This document shows positions 29,376-38,017 of a stretch of 63,509 nt of DNA, one piece after another. The DNA is from Hoeflea sp. Lineage in GTDB: Bacteria; Pseudomonadota; Alphaproteobacteria; Rhizobiales; Rhizobiaceae. A model generated the notes under the pieces. That model worked only from the letters and a program-made list of their open reading frames with translations, was not told the DNA's origin and did no database searches. The stretch's first letter is position 1; every line of letters starts with the position of its first letter. A program made the translations under genes and the position numbers. The stretch lies in assembly GCF_014359905.1 (NCBI RefSeq), contig NZ_JACIYP010000017.1:1-63509 (forward strand), written 5' to 3'.

Positions 29376-30116
29376 TTGACCGCACACCCACAAATCAGCG
29401 ATCCGTTTACCGACGCGCCGGTGGTTGCGCGGGAGAAGCTTGAGGAAATCTTCGAGGATATCCGGGGACACGCGGTTTACGACCACGAGATCCACGGCTG
29501 CCTGAACTGCGGCATCTGCACGGCCACCTGCCCATCCGCACATTACTACGATTATTCTCCGCGCGAGATCGTCCAGTTGTTATGGACGGAAAATCTCGAA
29601 GGCATTTACGATGCCATGCAGGAGAAGATCTGGGCCTGTGCCCAGTGCTACACCTGCGCCGCGCGCTGCCCGTTCGAAAATTCGCCCGGTGGTCTGGTCA
29701 TGATCATGCGCGAAGTGGCGATCAAGCATGGCATGGAATCCGCCAAGGAAGTGCTCCGGCCATTCTCGCGCGTGCTGCTCAAGGTGATCTCCACCGGCAA
29801 CCAGCTGGCGCCGAACATGATCACCAAGGAAGCCTTCCCCGACTGGGGTCCGAATGTGAGCCGCATCGACGCGCCGCTCAACATTCTGCGCAAGGCGATC
29901 CCGATGCCGACGATGCACACGCTCGACACCGCCTGGGAAGTCAATCTGAAAACCTCTGTGGAGCTCTACACGATCTGGGAAGCCACCGGCGTGCTCGATC
30001 AGCTCGAAACGGTCGACGAAAACCTGTTCGACGTCGTCTCCGACGTGATGGAGGAGAAGCGCGAGGAATGGGAAGAATGGCTTGAGGACAACGAAGACGA
30101 CGAGGACGACGACTGA
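29376..30116 (+). CDS. sHdrC1, heterodisulfide reductase-like iron-sulfur subunit C
   Basis: The 246-residue ferredoxin-like protein has two [4Fe-4S] motifs: C42-x2-C45-x2-C48-x3-C52 (CLNCGICTATCP) and C88-x2-C91-x2-C94-x3-C98 (CAQCYTCAARCP). It ends with a highly acidic tail (EEWLEDNEDDEDDD). It is the electron-transfer partner of sHdrB1 in the sulfur-oxidising sHdr complex. It uses a TTG start and is followed by shdrB1 after 42 bp. The gene order C1-B1-A-hyp-C2-B2 defines a type I shdr cluster. Confidence 0.9.
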   Translation: MTAHPQISDPFTDAPVVAREKLEEIFEDIRGHAVYDHEIHGCLNCGICTATCPSAHYYDYSPREIVQLLWTENLEGIYDAMQEKIWACAQCYTCAARCPFENSPGGLVMIMREVAIKHGMESAKEVLRPFSRVLLKVISTGNQLAPNMITKEAFPDWGPNVSRIDAPLNILRKAIPMPTMHTLDTAWEVNLKTSVELYTIWEATGVLDQLETVDENLFDVVSDVMEEKREEWEEWLEDNEDDEDDD

Positions 30117-30158
30117 GCCGGGGCACCGGCTTGTGCGCAAACCTTGGAGGAGGAAGGC

Positions 30159-31532
30159 ATGGCAAACGGAACGGACACAAACGGACGTGGCGCATTCGGC
30201 GGATTTGGCGCGGAATGGCAGGCCAGCAATCTGACGCCTGACGAGGCCCGGCGCGCCACCGGCTGGGTCGAGGCCAGGATCGACAAGCGGGCGCTGCTCA
30301 CCAGCAAGGAACGCAAGGAAGATGTCCGCGACATCATGTGGCAACTCGAAAAGGACGGCGAAATCCTGGTCCACCGGGTGTCCGACGTCCACGAACCGGT
30401 GATCGCCAAGACGCTCTACGGCTGGGACAAGAAGATCCCGACCAACAATCTGTGGCACCACAAATCCTGCGGCCAGTGCGGCAATATTCCCGGCTACCCC
30501 AGCTCGGTGCTCTGGCTGATGAACAAGCTGGGTGTTTCCTATCTCGACGAGACCGACCAGACCTCCTGCACGGCCTGGAACTATCACGGCTCCGGCATCG
30601 GCAATGTGGTGTCGCTGGCCGCCGTGTTCCTGCGCAATTTTCACCAAGCCTACGTGTCGGCGAAATCGCAAGGGCTGCCCATCGGCACCTATTACCCGCT
30701 GGTCCACTGCGGCACATCGTTCGGCAACTACAAGGAGATCCGGGGCTTTCTGCTGCATTCGGCGGAACTGCGCGCGGAGGTGAAGAAGATCCTGGCCAAG
30801 CTCGGCCGTCTGGTCGACGACAAACTGCTGATCCCCGAGGAGATCGTGCACTATTCGGAATGGCTGCATGTCGTTCGCCATCGCCTGACGGAGCACCAGG
30901 TGGTGGATGTGAGCCAAATCCGCGCCACGGTTCACCCTGCCTGCCATGTCTACAAGATGGTGCCGGAGGATGTGATCTATGACGAGACCGTGCTGGGCGG
31001 CAACCGCGTGGCCGTCACCACGGGACTGCTCGACACGATGGGCGCGCAGGTGATCGACTACTCGACCTGGTATGATTGCTGCGGCTTCGGCTTCCGCCAC
31101 ATCATCGGCGAGCGCGAGTTTACCCGGTCTTTCGCCATCGACCGGAAGATCAAGGTGGCCGTCGAGGAGGCCCGTGCCGACGTGATGGTCGGTCACGACA
31201 CCGGCTGCATCACCACGCTCGACAAGAACCAGTGGATCGGCAAGGCGGTCGACAAGGTCTACGCCCTGCCGGTGATGGCCGATTGCCAGTTTGCGGCGCT
31301 TGCGCTCGGCGCGCATCCTTACAAACTTGCCCAGCTTCACTGGCATGCCTCGCCGTTCGAGACGCTGCTCGAGAAGATGGGCATCGACTGGGAAAAGGCG
31401 AAGGCCGAGTTCGAAGGCTATCTCGAGGAGGTCAAGGCCGGTCGGATCGAGACGCTTTATGATCCCAAGCGCGCCATCACCTCCGGCCCCGGATACGTGA
31501 AGCCCAAAGCCCTTGCAGGGGAGGCAAAATGA
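30159..31532 (+). CDS. sHdrB1, heterodisulfide reductase-like CCG-domain subunit
   Basis: The 457-residue protein has a long N-terminal extension (1-90) and two cysteine-rich regions. The first is SCGQCGN with a downstream TSCTAWN. The second is HPACHVYKM, YDCCGFGF and HDTGCITT, a CCG-type domain whose terminal CxxC is reduced to a single Cys (C-I-T-T). In HdrB such domains bind non-cubane [4Fe-4S] clusters at the heterodisulfide site, so the altered ligand set is expected for the B1 paralogue. The start at 30159 follows AGGAGGA. Its stop overlaps the shdrA start (ATGA). Confidence 0.9.
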   Translation: MANGTDTNGRGAFGGFGAEWQASNLTPDEARRATGWVEARIDKRALLTSKERKEDVRDIMWQLEKDGEILVHRVSDVHEPVIAKTLYGWDKKIPTNNLWHHKSCGQCGNIPGYPSSVLWLMNKLGVSYLDETDQTSCTAWNYHGSGIGNVVSLAAVFLRNFHQAYVSAKSQGLPIGTYYPLVHCGTSFGNYKEIRGFLLHSAELRAEVKKILAKLGRLVDDKLLIPEEIVHYSEWLHVVRHRLTEHQVVDVSQIRATVHPACHVYKMVPEDVIYDETVLGGNRVAVTTGLLDTMGAQVIDYSTWYDCCGFGFRHIIGEREFTRSFAIDRKIKVAVEEARADVMVGHDTGCITTLDKNQWIGKAVDKVYALPVMADCQFAALALGAHPYKLAQLHWHASPFETLLEKMGIDWEKAKAEFEGYLEEVKAGRIETLYDPKRAITSGPGYVKPKALAGEAK

Positions 31533-32581
31533 GCAAGCCAGTCCTCATCATCGGCGGCGGCCCCGCCGGCCTGTCCGCCGCTCACGCCGTCGCTTCCTCC
31601 GGCCACAAGGCGGTCATCGTCGACAAGGCCGACCGGCTGGGCGGCGCACCGATCCTGTCGGGTTACGCCAAGTTGGTGCCGAGCCACGAATGGGCCAAGG
31701 ACGCCATTGGCGGCATGGTCGGCCGCGTCGAAGGCAACAGCCTCGTCGACGTGCATCTCAACACCACGATCGACAGCTTCAAAGGCGAGCCCGGCAACTT
31801 CACGGCGACGCTCAAGGACGGTTCGAAGATCGAGGCAGGCGCGGCGATTCTTGCCACCGGATTTACCCATTTCGACAGCGTCAACAAGCCCGAATGGGGG
31901 TTTGGCACCTATCCCGACGTGGTGACCACGGTGCAGGTCGAGCAGATGCTGTCCTCGGGCGCCGGCGTCAAATGCCCGTCCGACGGCCGTGCGCCGGACC
32001 GGGTGGCGATCCTGCTGTGCGTCGGCTCGCGCGACCGCCAGATCGGGCGGGAATGGTGCTCGAAGATCTGCTGCACCGTTTCAGCCAATATCGCCATGGA
32101 AATCCGCGAGGCGCTGCCCAACAGCAATGTCTACATCTACTACATGGATATCCGTACCTTTGGCCTTCTCGAGGGGCCCTATTACTGGGAGAGCCAGGAA
32201 ACCCACAAGGTCAAGTACATCAAGGCCCGCATCGCCGAGGTGACGTCGGACGGCAAGCGGCTTCTGGTCAAGGGCGAGGATACGCTGGTCAAGCGCCCGA
32301 TTTCGATCCCATTCGACATGGTCGTGCATGCGATCGGCATGGACCCCAATGTCGACAACATGACCCTTTCGGCGGTGTTCGACGTCAAGCTCAACAAATA
32401 CGGATTTGTCGAAAAGCCATCGGCCTACCTGCATATGGGGGAAACATCCCGACCGGGCGTGTTTGTCGCCGGGGCGGCCACCGGGCCGGAAACCATCGAT
32501 GATTCCATTGCCCAGGCCCAAGCCGCGGCCATGGCGGCGCTGAACATGCTGCGCGCTCCAGTCATGGAGGCGGCGGAATAA
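31529..32581 (+). CDS. sHdrA, FAD/iron-sulfur subunit
   Basis: The 350-residue flavoprotein has the dinucleotide motif IIGGGPAGLSAA (7-18), an ATGF motif, the cysteine cluster CVGSRDRQIG...WCSKICC typical of HdrA proteins, and a C-terminal FAD motif FVAGAATGPETIDDSIAQA. It is shorter than methanogen HdrA, as is usual for the sulfur-oxidiser form, and lacks extra ferredoxin domains. It is thought to be the core electron-bifurcation or transfer subunit of the sHdr complex. It shares one base with the next start (TAATG). Confidence 0.92.
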   Translation: MSKPVLIIGGGPAGLSAAHAVASSGHKAVIVDKADRLGGAPILSGYAKLVPSHEWAKDAIGGMVGRVEGNSLVDVHLNTTIDSFKGEPGNFTATLKDGSKIEAGAAILATGFTHFDSVNKPEWGFGTYPDVVTTVQVEQMLSSGAGVKCPSDGRAPDRVAILLCVGSRDRQIGREWCSKICCTVSANIAMEIREALPNSNVYIYYMDIRTFGLLEGPYYWESQETHKVKYIKARIAEVTSDGKRLLVKGEDTLVKRPISIPFDMVVHAIGMDPNVDNMTLSAVFDVKLNKYGFVEKPSAYLHMGETSRPGVFVAGAATGPETIDDSIAQAQAAAMAALNMLRAPVMEAAE

Positions 32582-33456
32582 TGTTTCGGCTGATCCGCAA
32601 ATCCGAGCCGGCGCCGGTGAAACCCGACGTGATCCTTGACCTCTCCGGGCCGCGGCTGCGCAGGGCGCTCGAAAACCTGATCGAGTCGGCCGAGCCGACC
32701 GGCGGCGTCGAACGCTATGTCGGGGCGCTGGCGCTCAAGGCCTCGCTGTTCGAGGAGATCCTTGGCAAGGGCCGGGTCAGCGACATGGAAGAAGCCGAAT
32801 TCCTGGATCTTGCCTCCTTCATCACCCCGGTCAGGCGGCGGATAGGGCCGTGGCTCGGCGAGAACCGGTTCGAAACGCTCAGGCGGCGGATCGCGGCCCT
32901 GCTCGAGGGCTGGTCGGATCTCGAGACCACCGATGCAAGGCTGGCCGCGTTTACCGGATCGTTTCCCGAAGACCGCGCGCACCGCTGGGTGCGCGATCTC
33001 GGCGCCGAAATCCTGCATTTTACCGCGCCCGACCGCTATCCGCTGATGACGCGCTGGGTCTGGGATCGCGGCGTCGGCACAGGCGTGCTCAGGGAAATCT
33101 GGTTTGCCGAGGATGTCGACACGGCCCGGATCGACGCGGCCGACGACTATGCGACCTTTGCGACGCTGTCCGGAGAGCTCGAGGACTTCCTCAAGGACAA
33201 CGGCTTTTTCCGTGATCTTCCATTCTACGGCGACCTGCTGATGGCGCATGTCTATGCGGGCTACATCAACGACCGCGGCGGACAGTATCTGCGGTCGGAT
33301 TTCACCACCGCGGGCGATCCCATGGCGCACACACGCCGCATGCTGGGTCTTGATGCAGTCAACACAGAGACCGGCCGCACGCGGCTCAAGCTGATCGACG
33401 GCACCGCGCATGTGCTCGGAGAGCCCCGGCAGGTCGCACAGATGGAGCCATCCTGA
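32581..33456 (+). CDS. Conserved sHdr-cluster protein Hyp
   Basis: The 291-residue protein lacks cysteine motifs, a signal peptide and membrane segments. It is rich in charged helices (ALENLIESAEPTGGVERYVG, WLGENRFETLRRRI). The region around 155-180 (HFTAPDRYPLMTRWVWDRGV) resembles a small conserved motif, but no catalytic signature is recognisable. Its fixed place between shdrA and shdrC2, with one-base overlaps on both sides, is shared by type I shdr clusters and implies a structural or assembly role. Function unknown. Confidence 0.75.
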   Translation: MFRLIRKSEPAPVKPDVILDLSGPRLRRALENLIESAEPTGGVERYVGALALKASLFEEILGKGRVSDMEEAEFLDLASFITPVRRRIGPWLGENRFETLRRRIAALLEGWSDLETTDARLAAFTGSFPEDRAHRWVRDLGAEILHFTAPDRYPLMTRWVWDRGVGTGVLREIWFAEDVDTARIDAADDYATFATLSGELEDFLKDNGFFRDLPFYGDLLMAHVYAGYINDRGGQYLRSDFTTAGDPMAHTRRMLGLDAVNTETGRTRLKLIDGTAHVLGEPRQVAQMEPS

Positions 33457-34202
33457 TGCCCATCCATGAAAAGTCGCTGATCCGGCCCGAAAACCTCGTC
33501 GAACACGAACATCTCGTGATCGACGGCGTCGATGTCTCCGGACACTGGAGCACCTTCATCGAAACCCGCGCGCTCAGCGATTACAACGAGACCATGCAGG
33601 ATGAAATCGAGGCGCTTGCCGGTGGCGAACACATTTCGCGCTGCTGGCAATGCGGTTCCTGCACCAATGCCTGCACGGTCAACGCCATCAATCCCGACTT
33701 CAATCCCAGGTTCTGGATCTACCTGATCCGGCTTGGAATGGAACAGGAACTGGTCCGCGACAAGGACATCATCTGGCAGTGCGTGAGCTGCAACAAATGC
33801 ACCTATGCCTGCCCGCGCGATGTCAATCCCGAAGGGGTGATGAAGGCCACGGCGCATTGGCTCGAACTCAAGGGGCATACCGAGAAGAAACCGTCGATGG
33901 TTTTCGACGAGGCCTTCTCGCAGCAGGTGTTCGACGCCGGCAAGATCGAGGACGGGCTGGTCCTGCGGCAGTTTTTCGCGCGCACTGGCCAGCCGCTCAC
34001 TCAGCCCTGGCTGGTCGCGCTGGTGATGGGTCTCGTCCGGCGCTTCCCGGTTTTTTACCTGATGCGGCTCGGACTCGCGACGGTCTTTCGTCCCCGCACC
34101 AAAGGGTGGAGCAAGGCGCGCGCGGCGATCCATGACTATGTCGAGGAAGTCGAAACAGCCAATCGCAAGGCGCTTGGACTCGATGCGAAGGGGATGGACT
34201 GA
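33456..34202 (+). CDS. sHdrC2, heterodisulfide reductase-like iron-sulfur subunit C
   Basis: The 248-residue protein has two [4Fe-4S] motifs: CWQCGSCTNAC followed by T instead of P (CTNACTVNAIN), and CVSCNKCTYACPRD. A hydrophobic stretch PWLVALVMGLVRRFPVFYLM follows at about 185-205. It transfers electrons to or from sHdrB2. Start and stop overlap both neighbours by one base (TGATG), indicating strict co-translation. Confidence 0.9.
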   Translation: MPIHEKSLIRPENLVEHEHLVIDGVDVSGHWSTFIETRALSDYNETMQDEIEALAGGEHISRCWQCGSCTNACTVNAINPDFNPRFWIYLIRLGMEQELVRDKDIIWQCVSCNKCTYACPRDVNPEGVMKATAHWLELKGHTEKKPSMVFDEAFSQQVFDAGKIEDGLVLRQFFARTGQPLTQPWLVALVMGLVRRFPVFYLMRLGLATVFRPRTKGWSKARAAIHDYVEEVETANRKALGLDAKGMD

Positions 34203-35125
34203 TGGCCGGGAAATACAGGAAAGTTGCGTACTACCCCGGTTGCGCCCTTGAGGGAACCGGTCACGCCTACAACCGCTCGACCAAGGCGGTCGGCAAGAAA
34301 CTCGGGCTCGATCTGGTGGAGATCAAGGACTGGAATTGCTGCGGCGCGATGGAGGTCAAGAACATCGACCCGAAAATCCAGACCTATCTCTCGGCGCGCA
34401 ACCTCTCGATCGCCGAGAAGATGGGCTTCGATACAGTGATGGCGCCATGCAACGGTTGCTACCACAATCTCAAGAAGGCCGAATACGATCTCGCCAAGGA
34501 TGAAGGCTCGCGCGACGTCAATACGCGGCTGAGCGAGAAGGCAGGGCACAAGACTTACGAACCGGGCAAGGTCGAGACGATCCATGCGCTCGACTGGATC
34601 AAGCATTCCATCGGCGAAGAAGGACTGGCGGAGCGTGTGAAAAATTCGCTCAAGGGGCTCAAGGTGGCCAATTATTATGGCTGCATGTACACCCGCCCAC
34701 GGCACATTTTTCCCGAAAAGGACAAGGGAGAGGGCTCGGAATCAACGTCCAAGCCACATTTCATGGATGATCTGCTGGCTGCGGCCGGCGCAGAAAATGT
34801 CGATTATCCGCTCAAGACGGCTTGCTGTGGTGGAGCGCATGCCCTGTCCGACTGCGATACGTCGACCAAGCTTGTTCTCAATCTGCTGACGACCGCCGAA
34901 GCATGCGGCGCGGATGTGATCGCTACTGAATGCCCTACCTGCCACACCGGGCTGGAAATGCATCAGGTCCGTGCGGAGAAGGTGCTCGGGCGCAAGACCA
35001 GCGTGAAGATTCTCTATTTCACCCAGCTTCTCGGCATGGCGATGGGTCTTTCTCCGAAGACAGTCGGCGTGCATGAGAATTTTTCCGATTCCATGCCGTT
35101 GATCAAGGAAAAGGGGCTGGCATGA
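34202..35125 (+). CDS. sHdrB2, heterodisulfide reductase-like CCG-domain subunit
   Basis: The 307-residue protein has two complete CCG domains: YYPGC, DWNCCGAME and APCNGCYHN in the first; YYGCMY, TACCGGAH and ECPTCHTG in the second. Both retain CxxC termini, unlike sHdrB1, so both non-cubane cluster sites look intact. It is the probable catalytic partner for the sulfane substrate or lipoyl arm. The 3' end overlaps the next gene (ATGA). Confidence 0.92.
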   Translation: MAGKYRKVAYYPGCALEGTGHAYNRSTKAVGKKLGLDLVEIKDWNCCGAMEVKNIDPKIQTYLSARNLSIAEKMGFDTVMAPCNGCYHNLKKAEYDLAKDEGSRDVNTRLSEKAGHKTYEPGKVETIHALDWIKHSIGEEGLAERVKNSLKGLKVANYYGCMYTRPRHIFPEKDKGEGSESTSKPHFMDDLLAAAGAENVDYPLKTACCGGAHALSDCDTSTKLVLNLLTTAEACGADVIATECPTCHTGLEMHQVRAEKVLGRKTSVKILYFTQLLGMAMGLSPKTVGVHENFSDSMPLIKEKGLA

Positions 35126-35601
35126 GCAACAGCAAGACCCATACCTTGTCGATCGAGGATGTCCTCGCCGAAACTGATCACTTGATCTCCGCACCGGATG
35201 CGGAGCTTGAGGCAGACGCCGCGGGCACTGCGGACAGGTTGCTTGCCATGGGGGAGGCCGTGCTTGTGGCCTGGCACGATGCACACGGCAACGCGCCGAC
35301 CGGGGACAAGGTCGAGGGTTTCAGGATGCTGGCGCTGCACCGCCAAGCGGCACGCGGCAACCCCACCTTCAATGCCTGCAGGGAAACCTGCCGCGAGGTG
35401 GTCTATCACCACAATCTGATCCGCCATGACCCCGAAGCGCCCGGCATTGCCCGCACCATCCGGCTCGCCGCCATGGTGGTGCGGCATCTGGCCCTGTTTG
35501 TCGGTGGCAAGCTCGAAAATGCGGGTCTTGGCGATTTTTGTTGTTCATCCCGTCCGGTCCGGCAGGCGGAAGCCTTGCCGGCCCTGAGCGAAACCCCGTG
35601 A
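35122..35601 (+). CDS. Conserved hypothetical protein between shdrB2 and lbpA
   Basis: The 159-residue, mostly helical soluble protein has cysteines in NACRETCREVVYHHNLI (C-x3-C, followed by paired histidines) and a C-terminal DFCCSSRP. No family is recognised. The Cys/His pattern could bind a metal or handle sulfur, but this is a guess. It is translationally coupled to shdrB2 and followed by lbpA after 13 bp, so it belongs to the sHdr operon. Confidence 0.6.
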   Translation: MSNSKTHTLSIEDVLAETDHLISAPDAELEADAAGTADRLLAMGEAVLVAWHDAHGNAPTGDKVEGFRMLALHRQAARGNPTFNACRETCREVVYHHNLIRHDPEAPGIARTIRLAAMVVRHLALFVGGKLENAGLGDFCCSSRPVRQAEALPALSETP

Positions 35602-35614
35602 AAGGAATAGGCCC

Positions 35615-36055
35615 ATGCCAGTGGTAAGAGGCTGCGATCTTCCCGACGATCTTCTCTACGACGTCGAAAACAATCTTTGGTATCGCGACAATGGCGACGA
35701 GACCTTCACGGTCGGCATGACCATGATCGCCACCGGCATGGCCGGACAGCTGGTGGCCTTCACACCCAAGAAGGCCGGCAAGACCATCGCCGCCGGAAAA
35801 TCCTGCGCGACCGTGGAATCGGGCAAGTGGGTCGGCCCGGCCAAACTCGGTTTTGATGCCGAGATCATCGCGGTCAATGACAATCTGAGCGGAAATCCGA
35901 AACTTGCCAACAGCGACAGCTATGGCGAGGGCTGGATGGTCAAAATCAAACCGGCCGACATGGGAGCCGCCATGAGTTCGCTGACACCCGGCAACGCCGT
36001 GGCCGCCCCCTATGAAGCGAAAATGGCCGCCGACGAATTCGTAGGGTGCGCCTGA
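35615..36055 (+). CDS. lbpA: Lipoate-binding protein LbpA (GcvH-like)
   Basis: The 146-residue protein has the GcvH fold (FTVGMTMIATGMAGQLVAF, then KKAGKTIAAGKSCATVESGK) and the lipoylation lysine K71 in VESGKWVG. It differs from glycine-cleavage GcvH in its context and in the cysteines C7, C64 and C145. Family knowledge: LbpA is essential in sHdr-dependent sulfur oxidation and carries the lipoyl arm on which sulfur is thought to be oxidised. No gcvT or gcvP is nearby. It is modified by the sLpl(AB) encoded at 27003. Confidence 0.92.
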   Translation: MPVVRGCDLPDDLLYDVENNLWYRDNGDETFTVGMTMIATGMAGQLVAFTPKKAGKTIAAGKSCATVESGKWVGPAKLGFDAEIIAVNDNLSGNPKLANSDSYGEGWMVKIKPADMGAAMSSLTPGNAVAAPYEAKMAADEFVGCA

Positions 36056-36104
36056 TACGCGCGGGATGATTTGAAAGACGCCAAAGCCTCGGGAGGAGAC
36101 TGAA

Positions 36105-36599
36105 ATGGGTTCAGAAACGAATGCAAAATCCATGTCCATCATCGTGACCAAGGGCACGCTGGATTGGGCCTATCCACCCTTCATCCTTGCCACCACTGCC
36201 GCCGCCATGGGCCTGGAGGTGACGATGTTCTTCACGTTCTACGGTCTGGGCCTTCTCAAAAAGGATCTGAACCTGAAGATCTCGACACTCGGGAATCCGG
36301 CCATGGAAATGCCGGTGATGGGCATGCATATGGTCATGCCTAACATCATATCCGCGCTGCCCGGAGTGGATGGAATGGCAACCGCGATGATGAAGAACAT
36401 GATCAAGAAGAAGGGCGTGGCTTCCATTCCCGAACTTCGCGACCTGGCGATCGAGGCCGACGTCCAGATGATAGCCTGCCAGATGACCATGGATCTCTTC
36501 GAATACAAGCGCGAGGACATGATCGATGGCCCTTCGATCGGCGGCGCCGCCAGCTATATCGAGGTGGCATCGAAGAGCGACATCAATCTCTACATCTGA
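36105..36599 (+). CDS. DsrE/DsrF/DrsH-like sulfur-transfer protein (DsrE3 group)
   Basis: The 164-residue protein matches the DrsE_2 family: SIIVTKGTLDWAYPPFILA at the start, a methionine-rich loop (NPAMEMPVMGMHMVMPN) and the conserved cysteine C125 in MIACQMTMDLFEY. A DPP-type GPSIGGAASYIE ends the domain. Such proteins accept and donate sulfane sulfur with TusA. It lacks the CC pair of the DsrE at 28958, so the cluster encodes two distinct DsrE types. The start follows GGAGGAGAC. Confidence 0.82.
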   Translation: MGSETNAKSMSIIVTKGTLDWAYPPFILATTAAAMGLEVTMFFTFYGLGLLKKDLNLKISTLGNPAMEMPVMGMHMVMPNIISALPGVDGMATAMMKNMIKKKGVASIPELRDLAIEADVQMIACQMTMDLFEYKREDMIDGPSIGGAASYIEVASKSDINLYI

Positions 36600-36685
36600 G
36601 TGTTGGGGCGGTGCCCCGGCGAGACCAGCATGACCATGCCAACAAGATCCGCTCTGGCGGAACCAAAAAATGGGGACGGAAATCA

Positions 36686-37963
36686 ATGAACAGGCAAATT
36701 CAGATCAGCATTCGCGGGATACTGCTCGGATCACTTGTCGCCACCGCAGCGGCTGTGACGCCGGCAAAGGCCACAGACGGATATTTTCAGGTGGGTTTCG
36801 GCGCCCGCCAATCGGCAACGGGCGGCGCCGGTGTTGCCGATTCCAGGGACGCCATGGCCCAGTCGCTCAATCCTGCGGGCATAGCCGGCCTTGACCGTCA
36901 GATGCAGATCGGCGGAGCGATCTTCATGCCGTATCGCGGCTATGACGCCACTGGCGCCGGATTTGTCACCGGAGGCTCCGTGGACAGCGGCAAGAACTTT
37001 TTCGTCATGCCGAATTTCGCCTATATCCATCCGCTTGATGCAGACTCGACGCTCGGCTTTACCGTCTACGGCAATGGCGGCATGAACACGAGCTACGCCA
37101 ACATGGCCAATCCGGCCTGCGGCCCGGGATCGGGCGTCTTCTGCGGCGGCGCTGCGGGCGTCGACCTGATGCAGGCCTTCATCTCGGCCGATTACGCCCG
37201 CCGGTTCGGTTCCCTGAAGATCGGCATTGCGCCGACCATGGCGGTACAATTGTTCAAGGCCACTGGGCTTGGCGCATTTTCCGCGTTTTCCGCCGATCCG
37301 GCGAACCTGACCAACAACGGATATGACGTTTCGATCGGCGCCGGGCTTCGCGGCGGCATCGAATGGGAAGCCATGCCGGGACTTCGATTCGGGCTGTCGG
37401 CCCAGACCAAGATGTACATGTCCCGCTTCGACAAATATGCCGGGCTGTTTGCCGGGCGGGGCAGCTTTGACATTCCCGCATCGATCACCGCGGGTGTGGC
37501 GTTCGACCCGACTGAAGACTTCACCTTGATGCTGGACTACCAACACATCTTCTATGGCGACGTGCCTGCAATCTCCAATTCGACCACTGCGGCGGCGCCC
37601 TTCGGAAGCGCCGGAGGGCCCGGGTTTGGATGGACAGATCTGGACGTTTTCAAGGTTGGCGCGGAATGGCGGGCCAACGACACGTGGACCTTCCGGGCCG
37701 GCTATGCCTACAGCGAGAATCCGATTTCCGCCGCCCATGTGACGATGAACATTCTGGCGCCGGGCGTCACCCAGCATCATTTCACCGCCGGCGCGGCCTA
37801 CAAGATATCGGAGCGCGATACGATCGAGTTCTCCGGCATGTATGTGCCGTCGTCGACTGTCTCGGGAATCGAAATGACCCCTGGCGGACCCAACCCTGGG
37901 CGCAGCATCACGCTCAACATGCATCAGGTGCAGTTGTTGGCAAGCTGGACTCGAAAATTCTGA
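36686..37963 (+). CDS. FadL/OmpP1/TodX-family outer membrane channel
   Basis: The 425-residue protein has a Sec signal peptide (about 1-30, ending TPAKA) and the FadL-family N-terminal hatch motif AMAQSLNPAGIAGL. The remainder alternates beta strands and ends in an aromatic residue (SWTRKF), as in outer-membrane barrels. The family imports hydrophobic molecules such as fatty acids or toluene. Its position between the sHdr genes and tusA suggests uptake of a hydrophobic sulfur compound or elemental sulfur; that role is inferred. The start at 36686 is used; upstream codons to 36611 lack homology. Confidence 0.87.
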   Translation: MNRQIQISIRGILLGSLVATAAAVTPAKATDGYFQVGFGARQSATGGAGVADSRDAMAQSLNPAGIAGLDRQMQIGGAIFMPYRGYDATGAGFVTGGSVDSGKNFFVMPNFAYIHPLDADSTLGFTVYGNGGMNTSYANMANPACGPGSGVFCGGAAGVDLMQAFISADYARRFGSLKIGIAPTMAVQLFKATGLGAFSAFSADPANLTNNGYDVSIGAGLRGGIEWEAMPGLRFGLSAQTKMYMSRFDKYAGLFAGRGSFDIPASITAGVAFDPTEDFTLMLDYQHIFYGDVPAISNSTTAAAPFGSAGGPGFGWTDLDVFKVGAEWRANDTWTFRAGYAYSENPISAAHVTMNILAPGVTQHHFTAGAAYKISERDTIEFSGMYVPSSTVSGIEMTPGGPNPGRSITLNMHQVQLLASWTRKF

Positions 37964-38017
37964 CGCCGAAACCGGTAACAACCTGAACACGGGCAGACGG
38001 CCCGGAAGGAGAAACAC

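Noticed and set aside
29580..31346. 588-codon minus-strand frame across the sHdrC1/B1 genes
   Set aside because: The plus strand carries [4Fe-4S] and CCG motifs and proper ribosome binding sites; the opposite frame has no homology.
29376..35125. Cluster as a methanogen-type heterodisulfide reductase or DsrMK system
   Set aside because: The presence of LbpA, sLpl, TusA, DsrE proteins, the short HdrA and duplicated C/B pairs identifies the sulfur-oxidiser sHdr type; no hydrogenase or dsrAB genes are present.
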